NCBI RefSeq assembly: GCF_964355755.1
Contig: NC_092671.1
Location: 11,855,001 to 11,919,000 of the forward strand
Direction: 5' to 3'
Length of the DNA: 64,000 nt
From: Antedon mediterranea
Taxonomy: Eukaryota > Echinodermata > Crinoidea > Comatulida > Antedonidae
The notes under the pieces are model-generated. The model was not told where the DNA came from. It did no database searches and saw only the letters and a program-made list of their open reading frames with translations. The translations under genes and the position numbers were made by a program. Every line of letters starts with the position of its first letter. Position 1 is the stretch's first letter. Positions 54,547-64,000 of the stretch are shown piece by piece.

Positions 54547-56084
54547 CTATCGAAATATCAACAATAACTTAATTATCACCAAAGAAAGTATATGTTTGTA
54601 ACCTTGACGTCACGTGCGGTTCTGGGAGTCAAAACGAATTAAACGCGTTCACAAAGGTATAGATATAAATAATGTTTATTCAACACGGCAATGAAACGAA
54701 CGATTTGACAAATTGGTAAAACGATTGGTTGAATGGTCGAACAATTGGTTGAGCACACAATGGATAGATGTTGAACGAACACACAGCAGTGGAACGAACG
54801 ATAGATCGAACGGTTTAAACTGTAAATTAATGGATAATTAAAGCCGTCATTGTAATTAAATAATCAATTGGTATAACAATTGGAACATCTAAGCTAAATA
54901 GCTCAACAATCATATTAAACTAGATTTATAGAAAATGATCGATTCATCATTACTGTATTACCATTACTTCAATTTAACAGTAGGCCTAGCCTAGGCCTAG
55001 ATTATAGTATAATTGAGTCAGTAATTTGTAATTATCTAGTAGGCTACAGTTAAATGATACAAAAGATTATATTATCTAAATATAAAGCATCATAAACTTA
55101 CATCTGTTTCTTCACCAGAACCTATAGATTACAGTACATATTTTTAACTATCAGTGTATTTATCTAGGCTATGAACTATCCCAAAGAACAACTCTGAGAA
55201 AATCTGCCCGTTACTATGGCAATCTGACCTTACTAGGAGAAAAGTCACCTCTTGCTCACCAAACATGAAATAGAGGGCGACATTATACTATTCAAAGTTA
55301 ACAATGTTTTGGGTTTGGAAAAACACACAGTGATGCAAACATTCTAATTTTAATTACAAAGTGGTACATATTTAGTTGCAAAATCAAAGAACAATTACTT
55401 AATTTTAATCACTTAGGGCCTAATGCACATTTACCAAAAATACAAGGCAACCATATTATTATTTACAAAATGATTTTTATAAAGTGTATTTTTGCGATAC
55501 ATTATTTTTTTTTTCTTTTAATTCATTACTCTCTTATTTTTGAGAGAGTATTATATCGTGTTTCTTATTTGTTTAATAGTTACGTTACCTTTATCTATTA
55601 ATTTTGTATTATGTAGGCCTATGTGTTGAAATGAAATAAAAAATAAATAAATAAAAAAAAAATTTATAAACAATTTATTACATTAACCTAAGCTTATTTT
55701 CATAAAAATTTGAAATTAACGTTTATCCATGGGAACAGGCGTAAGGGCACAAGGCACAACAATTGTCACAAGTGACTGAAAGAAAACTATAGTTGAGAAC
55801 AAGTGTTAAACGGGATCGTACATTTTTGTTGTATATTGTTAAGTTTATCCTATTCTTTATCACTGTGCTCAAGTATACCAAAATGACTATAGTTGAGAAC
55901 AGTGTTAAACGGGATCGTACATTAATTTTATTTGTTGTATATTGTTAAGTTTATCCTATTCTTTATCAATGTTCTCAAGTATACCAAAATGACTATAGTT
56001 TGAGGAAATGGACGAACCCATTTGCTATGGCTTCTCTTAAATCTTAATAGGCCTACAGTAAATACATTCGATAGTCAAATTCTA

Positions 56085-57692
56085 TGGGCGGCCATTAGGG
56101 CCAAAATAGACAAACGTTGCCGTACGAACAATTCCGCTCCCGTAAGGCAAACTAATGGCGTTAAAGACATAATTCCTCGAGTGACAACAAATATTGCCGT
56201 ACGGACACACACACACATTGCCATATGAACAAATTGCCGTATGGTTAAATTGGCGTAAGGACAAAAATTGGCGTAAGGACAAAAATTGCCGTAAAGGACA
56301 AAATTGCCGTAAGGACAAAAATTGCCGTAAGGACAAAAATTGGCGTACAGTCTAACTAAATATAAACGTTGAGGGCAGCATAGTATTTTAAAACCACGTG
56401 ACTGAAACCACTCTGTGTCCAGTCCTGCTGGGGATTAAAAACATAATCGATCATTGAAGGCCTGTGTCAAGCCATGTCTTACTTATGGTTTTTATGGTAT
56501 TAGAAAATAAATATTTGTGAGAAAACGGCGGATTGCTCCTGGGAGTCACTTTGGTGGGATTATACTAGGGTACCTCCTTAGTCGTCCAGTATAAGTTAGA
56601 GTAGGACCGCTGGTCCCGTTTTTACTCGGCATTTATCTTTTAAATCTGAGTGTAATAACTCAATTACGTTTTTTTTTATATATAGTGAAATTTGATACTG
56701 TATTTGTGAGAAAACGGCGGATTGCTCCTGGGAGTCACTTTGGTGGGATTATACTAGGGTACCTCTTTAGTCGTCCAGTAAAAGTTAGAGTAAGACCACT
56801 GGTCCTGTTTACTCAACCCTCATCTTTTAAATCTGAGTGTAACTCAATTACGATTTTTAATATTATAGTGAAATTTGATACTGTATTTGAGAACAGTGTT
56901 AAACTACATCGTACATTAATGTTATTTGTTATATTGTTAACTGTATTCTTTGTTCTTAATAATTGTACTAAATTATTAAGAAAGAAACAGTAGTAAGCAT
57001 AACATTTCCCCACTCCTACATTAGCATGGTAGGACATAATGTAATGGTCGCAGGTGGCTCAACTTTATTTATTACTGCAATGGGATGGACATGGTCCTAC
57101 TACCACCTTACCATCCAATAGGATTCCAGTAAATTTCCTTTAGGGCCTACTACCATGCCAATCAGAATTCAGTCCCCTTAAGTTAACAAGGAAATCAGCC
57201 TATCCGAATATACCAGTAGACTTCGTCGTACAGTCGTACTGTGGTAATAGTTGAGAATTCTCAATAGTCAATTTGGTATATTTTATATACCTGGCAGGAC
57301 TGGACACAGAGTGGTTTCAGTCACGTGGTTTTAAAATACTATCCTCAACGTTTATATTTATTTAAACTGTACGCCAATTTGTCCTTACGCCAATTTTTGT
57401 CCTTTCGGCAATTTTGTCCTTTCGGCAATTTTTGTCCTTACGGCAATTTTTGTCCTTACGCCAATTTGTGTCCTTACGCCAATTTTTGTCCTTACGCCAA
57501 TTTAACCATACGGCAATTTGTTCATATGGCAATGTGTTTGTGTGTCCGTACGGCAATATTTGTTTGTCACTCGAGGAATTATGTCTTTAACGCCATTAGT
57601 TTGCCTTACGGGAGCGGAATTGTTCGTACGGCAACGTTTGTCTATTTTGGCCCTAATGGCCGGCCATATATTTTGGCCCTAATGGCCGCCCA
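56085..57692. mobile_element. Foldback element 2 (B2 copy)
   Basis: Same structure as 10087-11694; arrays have the same unit number and differ by a few bases (for example GTCCTTACGG for GTCTTTACGG). The 189-bp internal duplication is present. Confidence 0.8.
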
Positions 57693-60430
57693 TAAACTTA
57701 AGCTCCAGTCCTACTATCTGATTTTTTTTTTTCGTCTTCCAAAGGGACACTGTATTGATTGATGGAAAGTGCCTGTTTCCAGTCACCTTTAGGGTCAAAT
57801 CTATTATTTTAACTGCTCCCTTGTGTATAAAAAAGAGAAAATATTTGAAACCAGGTTGTTGCAAGGTGAACTTATCTTAAACCCGGAAATTACTTTGACC
57901 GGGAAGAATTGAAATTGAGATGAAAATCTAATGTTGAAATCATAAATTTTGTTAAAAAACTCTTTATAACATCTTCCTAAGATAGAAATATGGAACAATA
58001 GCGTCGATGTGAACACTAATGTTATCAAATCTACGTTTCGCGGTACATCTCAGATAGATAAGGTAAGTATCTAAGGCGGAGATTTGTACCGAAGTTTTTG
58101 CATTGTGCTCGCCTATGTCAGAATTAACCATAATTTATATATAGATGTATAGTTAATATATTAAATAATGGGTTAAGAATCATAAAATCTGCATTGGGGC
58201 TATACGTGCCATTTTTCTGATAAATTACTTTTAAAAATTACAATTAATTTTCTATAATGTAAACTTTGATGTAATATAATACCAATGTGCATTGCTAACT
58301 CTACAATACTAAAATTCAGCAGCTGCTGCTGCCAAGACATATCTATTTGTTCCATTATTGTTATTCCAAATACCAAAAAATACATGCTGTAGGCCTATTG
58401 TAAATAAGAGCAGAATTTAGTGAAAATATGTTTTATTTACAGATTCAAATCTAGTTCAGTATTTAACAAACATTCTTAATAAAGAAACAGGCGAACATGA
58501 CTCTGAAATACTTGATACTCTAGTTTATAATCTTATAATATATACATATTGATTTAATATGACGACGTTCTGTGTGCAAAAGACATAAAAATCTGAAGTG
58601 TAACTGTTTAAAAACGTCGCGTTGCAATGGTAGATTTGTCCTCTTCGTTACAGTAATGGACAAATGATTAAAGTCGGTGATGTTCTTCCAGCTTTGCCTC
58701 ATTAATGCATTGACCACAAGACTATAGAGTAAAAAATAATAGTGATTTAAATATATATATATATATTATGTAGACTACGTAACTTGTAGTGAGTTGGAAT
58801 ACGCGTCTGGACGCTGTCAAAAATACCGCAACAAACGTTTTTCTTTAAATGCCGCGCGGTGGGTATATACATTATAATATGTAGCCACATTTCGTAACTG
58901 AAGTAGTTTTATTCGTTAGTTGTGCCTATTTTGATCAGAAGATAATTAATAGATCGGGTAATAAAGTAGGCCTAAAACTGCAATTTTATTAGTTAAGTCA
59001 CATCTGGTATTAAACCTATAGCCTATTATTTTATTTATAGAGTCAGAGTAGTTTTTTTAGTGAGAAACTCGCCAATTACCGTCGTATAGATAGTAGGCCT
59101 AGTTCATCATTCTCATTTGAGTGAGTCTTAATGAGTGGAGTAGAAAATTAATTTAGTTAGACAACCTTAGTCAGGATTGAACCCTGGACCTAGGATGGGA
59201 AGTCCCTAACAACCAAGCTACAGCTCCACTACTAACTGGTCTATATACACAACGTTTTGGTATACCTTTAACTTCATACTGGTCTAGTATTAGACCTACT
59301 TCTACATATGTGCAAACACAAACTGTAATAGCGTATGCCATTACACATACGACGGCAACCTGTAATAAAAATATAAGCAATAAGTAATTTAGGGGTGGAG
59401 TTGTGGCTTGGTGGTTATGATGCTTGGCTACAACTCCAAAGGTCCTGGGTCAAAGTTCCATCACATGTCAGGATTTACAACTCCACTCCCAAAGACTTGT
59501 AATAAGACTTTGTTTATGTAGAGCATCTTGTGTATATGTTTGTCTTGTGAACATCTGAGGGTCCCTTATAATGCGTTGCGTCCAAGTTCAATGTGAACGT
59601 ACAGCTAGGGGAAGCCCCGAAAAAAGCGCAAAATTGAATGCTTATTATAGCTCAATATTTATTTACATCAATTATTAATTAATTATTTGTTTATATAAAT
59701 ATAAATAGGTATTGATACAGTTGGGTGGGTGGCCTAGAAAAAAAATCGGTTGCTATAATGTATACTACAGTAGTACACAGTTACCACAGTTTTAGTGTAC
59801 TAAATTATTATTAACATATCCATTTTTTTTTAAAAGCTTAAGGGTGTCAAATCCAAGATGGCCACCAATACGTAAAATATCCAATAAATTTAGCATATTG
59901 GACAAAGTAACACCCATTATGAATAATATTTTAAGTTAAAATTAATGCCATATGGGTTCTCTGCTATATAAGAATTATTATAAACCTAAATTCATCAGTA
60001 TTCTGACATTTTGAATTTCAAGATGGCGGCCATTTTTAAAAAATGGATTAAATTTCTTATTAAAACGTGTGTAAGTTAAATTAGATTGAAATGACACCAA
60101 ATGATATGCCTATGACAACAACATGGTGATTAACACAAAATGTTGACCACCAGGAGGTCTACAGTACAGTACACTTCTTCATATTAAAACATCTCATAAA
60201 CTTCTTCAGTTAAATGACAACTAACTCTGGCAAATGAAATATTTCTAATCAGTGAGCTGTGTTGAATGCGATACAGTAAGTTGACCTTCCTTCGTTCTCT
60301 ACCATTGTATCCATCAAACTTCAATAGACTGATCTGTGATCCCAACAAGCTTGTTCAGAAACAAATCAGCAAAAGTAGGCCTACTGCAATACCTCATTTC
60401 ACCGCCAAATACTCATACTTTCTTACAAAG

Positions 60431-62291
60431 ACAAAGAATCTCTATAGGAGTCCTCTTTTACTTTGATAAGTTTGTCCCCTGCATTCATCGTCATATATAT
60501 TTTTGCCAATATTCGTCCTTTTCTTAGGATCCCATATAGACAGTTTACCTTCTACGAGACTTTCACCAATGCCTCAAACATTTTCTCTCCAATGTCATCA
60601 TGCCATGGCCAACAAACAACTCTGTGAGAATTGCAGCATTCTTCATTAATCGGGATATCATCTCTCTTTAAATGCTGGCTTTCAAACTCATCAACTAGAT
60701 TTGCCAGCTCTGATGAAATCATTAATTTGTGTTATTCCAATGACACCACGCTCAATGACCTTGATCAATTGATGTAAATCCAGCAAGTCCCTTTGTCACA
60801 CATACATGTCTTCTCCACTCCAATATCTGTAATTTTTTTCAGTAATCTGTTGAAAGTGATACAGCGGAAGTAACCGGCCATAGAAATATTTGATAAAAGC
60901 ATGTGTACTTTCCATGTGTGCAGATGTCTTGTGTCTCAGACATATACTGTATGGGATAGTTTACCCACATCATTTAGATTTCGTCGACTCTCTGTATTCA
61001 AGTTAATATCTTTATGAACGGCGTCTTTCAAACAAAATGATACGTCACTTAGAATCTCTTTCTCTGTCTGCATTTTTCCTAGAAAAGTGTCAGAAGTTGT
61101 AGAGAGAAAGCAGAGTTAGTATGTGCTTCTGTGACGTTCTTTAGAGATGTTTTCCATTTAAGATATTTGTGTCACTGTTGTATAGGTAATACAAGTTCAG
61201 TTTCAACAAAAGCACTGGCCTCAACACTATTTTCACAATGCTACATGTCAAAAAGTCATATAATTCACCAAGTCGAAATAAGAATTGCTTCTTGATGTCA
61301 TCTCTGTCCACCTCCACTCATCTCGGGCAAGAGTCATCACCAGGTATTATCTTGTCTTTCTCCAGTAGGCCTACATGAGTTTTTATACCACAACCATGTG
61401 CACTCAAACCAGTGTATAATGGTGGTCCATCTGTAGGGGGTACATATCTAATGAAATCGGTTGAGATTGTAGAAGATGAGAAGTGGAGTTAATGCTGCCT
61501 ATGAAGCTTGTGAATGAGCTGCTGTATCTTTATTTCCTTCAAGCTTCTGCCAAAAGTTAACAGGTTGAAAACTTACCAACCATACTGGTGACTATGGCCC
61601 TGAAGGTTCAGACATTGCATGAATTACATGACAATAACGCATTTATTATTTAATATCATATTTATACAGGATTTCACAATAAGGTATAAATACAGTTGTT
61701 TTTTCCTGTCTGAGATACAAAAATTGAAATACAAGTTTCACTTTTATGAAAAAAAATGAGATCTATAATTTAGATTTAGAAGTAATTGTAGTTGAATATT
61801 TGATATCAATGTAAGTTGTTCCATTCTTTTGCAACTCCAACTGAACGATCAGGTAATCTAAGAGTCATAGTGGGGTATTATATTATCTATTATAAAGAGA
61901 ACATATAAGAGGCATTGACAGCCTTATATTTTGACAATCCTATGAGAAGTGACTATTTTAGAATATTGTGTACAAACAACAAACATTATTTAAAGAATTT
62001 AATTTTTAGTGGCGGCAATTTTGAAATTCAAGATGGCCGACAGATTATCGCTTTACATAGTTAAGATTGTATAATGGGTAATACCATCAAAACGGACTTT
62101 TTCCACATCCATAATTTGTGTTACTGGTGATATTCTGATTTTAAATAGGGTTATTTGAATGTTGGCGGCCATCTTGAATTTGGTCCTTTAAATGTCTTTA
62201 GAAAAAATGGCAACAAATTTTTTTTTTCATTACTTATATTATGAAGATATGAAATAAAAAATATACACCACATTCATATAAACGACATAAC
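60431..62291. other. Non-coding stretch (B2), with the weak minus-strand coding trace
   Basis: Counterpart of 17850-19710. The weak protein-like trace on the minus strand (60431-61081) is described there. Nothing else is seen. Confidence 0.4.
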
Positions 62292-62859
62292 AGCCTACAC
62301 TACACCTACAGACCAGTATTTGAACTTCAAATCAAATCATCCTCTTGAGCATACGCTGAGTGTCGTTAATACATTAGTGGACAGATGCCAAACATCGTAA
62401 CAACACAGCAGAGCAAAATAGAAGAGATGAATCACATAAGAAAGGTACCTAATATTTGTGAAGATCACATTAGTACACCCAAAAGATAAGATTAAGTCGG
62501 AAGACACAAGTGGAGTAGTGTATGGTGTCCCCTGTATGAATTGTAACCAAATATACGTACATAGGATAAACCGGTAGAAAACTGGGAACAGCTCCTCCAA
62601 CGTTCGATCGCCCACAAGGGCTGGTACAATTAGATTTAATGACAGAATAGTGGAGCTAAATTGCGATCTTGAAAGACTTTTCAGCGACAAGCAAAATACC
62701 CTGTTTTGGAAACATAGAGGTCTATGGAAAGATTTCTCGCACTTTCTACATGCAGACGGAATTCACATGAGCCATTACAGCACACCTGGTCTCCCTACGG
62801 GCATGTGTAAATATATGAGGAGCATACGAGGAGCAATACTACAAGCAGAAAAGAACTAA
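62292..62859 (+). pseudogene. Penelope relic joined to SGNH fragment (B2)
   Basis: Copy of 19711-20278: SNHPLEHTLSVVNTLVDRC, then GVVYGVPCMNCNQIYVH, then directly the SGNH segment VELNCDLERL ... ADGIHMSHY ... SIRGAILQAEKN. I see no difference in these motifs between B1 and B2, so the junction predates the duplication. Three tandem 71-72-bp hairpin units follow at 63014-63228. Confidence 0.75.
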
Positions 62860-63293
62860 AAAGGCCAGTATGTCACACACATGTTAATTAACATGTGATT
62901 CAAATTATCTTTATAAAATGACGTTGTTCATCTCTAATTTGTTCATAATAACAAACTAAACAAGGATTGACAACAATTTCTGTGTATTATCATCTTCGAA
63001 GATAGTTTAATCATGTAACTCATGGTGTTATTGGTCCAATGTTTGATATTGTTTATTCACGGCATTCTATACCGTGTTTGATTATGTAACTCATGGTGGT
63101 TCTATACTACCATGTTTGATATTGTTTACTCACGGCATTCTATGCCGTGTTTAATTATGTAACTCATGGTGTGTCTATACTACCATGTTTGATATTGTTT
63201 AACTCACGGCATTCTATACCGTGTAACTCACCCAAGCGGGTTAATGAGAAAACTTACCAACCAAAGTATTTCATGTGTTTTTCTTTAGGGGCA

Positions 63294-64000
63294 ATGCCAA
63301 AAGCAAAGTCAAAATGCCGCTCATAAAGTGCGCCAGTGGCATCAGAGAAACAGATAACAACAAAGAGGCACCGTACAACAAGAGCTGCGGTGACCACACA
63401 GATAGAGCTGACTTACGAAATTGACTATGCCAAACTGGCAACCGAAATGGCGAAACACATGGGAGACGCACATCACAACTCCACCAACAGTTCGAAATGT
63501 CACGGACCCGATGACAAAATCTCTGGACATCGTACAAGACGAACAGGCAGATGTGTTTGTACCTATAATGGATTCTATTGCACTTGGGTCAGGGCTTTCC
63601 TCTGCCATAAAGACAAAAATTTGGAATGACCAATACATGGAACTTAAGTCGCTTTTAATGTGTGTCCATTGGAGATAACCTACTTAAGATAGATCAAGGG
63701 CAAAAGAATGTAACATTGAGTATCCTGGAGTGGCACCGGACCTTTTTAGTTTACATGGCAGTCTACACGGAAAAATTCCCGGAGGAGGGTCGTAACCTAA
63801 TAAAATACGCCAGTAATATTTTAGAGCTGCACGCAAGCTGTACAAATGGGGCCTCATGGCGTGTATACGACGAGAAATTCAGGCGAGCTCGTCAGGGACA
63901 TACCCTGCGCTTGGAGGCTCTCCATACAGAACTGATGCTGAAGTTGGTGACATGCCAAACGACACCTACGAGTTATACTCCAAAGCCTGTGAGCAACCAG
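63294..64000 (+). pseudogene. DIRS-type gag-like protein, frameshifted (B2, cut by window end)
   Basis: Copy of 20713-21419 with the same early TAA and the same two frameshifts. Private changes include Val to Ile near the start (ASEKQITTK) and Met to Ile (NLIKYASN). The zinc-knuckle end and RT lie beyond the window. It shares the IWNDQYMEL and YDEKFRRARQG signatures. Confidence 0.75.

Larger units (their letters stand above)
50711..64000. repeat. Duplicated block B, copy 2 (B2)
   Basis: Counterpart of 4713-21419, cut by the window end. Private differences: loss of 383 bp at 59334-59345, no 3.0 kb transposon at about 60425, and scattered substitutions. Tiny TIR element about 51121-51207; 131-bp tandem pair about 51268-51503; 105-bp tandem pair about 55785-55996; SINE heads 59160-59231 and from 59391. 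Confidence 0.95.

Overview
This is repeat-dominated nuclear DNA from a metazoan, with no intact host gene that I can name. The DNA is AT-rich, long stretches are non-coding, and the recognisable coding matter is retroelement: L1/Tx1-like and Jockey/CR1-like non-LTR retrotransposons, Penelope-like elements, a DIRS-like element with an SGNH-hydrolase fragment, tRNA-derived SINEs, Helitron-like elements and several DNA transposons recognised only by their ends. The palindrome TAGGCCTA recurs throughout. Together this suggests a marine invertebrate, with an echinoderm or hemichordate as my best guess (inference; not proved by any host gene here).

Layout. The window is a nested set of duplications that I call A, B, C and D, in the order A1 (1-994), B1 (4713-21419 and probably beyond), C1 (22693-26649, resuming to 29006), D1 (30466-35560), C2 (35971-39565), D2 (39566-44846), A2 (47971-48964), B2 (50711-64000). 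A1+B1 and A2+B2 lie about 46-48 kb apart and are nearly identical apart from clean insertions and deletions. C+D is a second, tandem duplication about 13.3 kb apart. This is either a true segmental duplication or two haplotypes joined in one contig; sequence alone cannot decide.

Block B holds, in order: a small terminal-inverted-repeat (TIR) element, an L1/Tx1-like LINE relic, a 1.6 kb foldback element with 18-bp repeat arms, a pair of SINE heads, a 3.0 kb TIR transposon (B1 only) with a second long-TIR element nested in it, a Penelope relic, and a DIRS-like element (SGNH fragment, gag, RT/RNase H). Block C continues the DIRS element, then a Helitron, then a foldback element whose arms are arrays of a 21-bp minisatellite. 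Block D holds LINE 3' ends and a nearly intact 3.8 kb LINE that is absent from D2 at an identifiable empty site. D2 also carries the best candidates for host exons: four tiny phase-1 minus-strand exons, three of them built on a shared Cys-rich motif (40427-41348), and a tandemly duplicated exon-like segment (43392-44070). Between D2 and A2 lie two consecutive Helitrons.

The coding parts do not form a cooperating pathway. They are successive generations of mobile elements, and the duplicated blocks give before/after snapshots of individual insertions and deletions.
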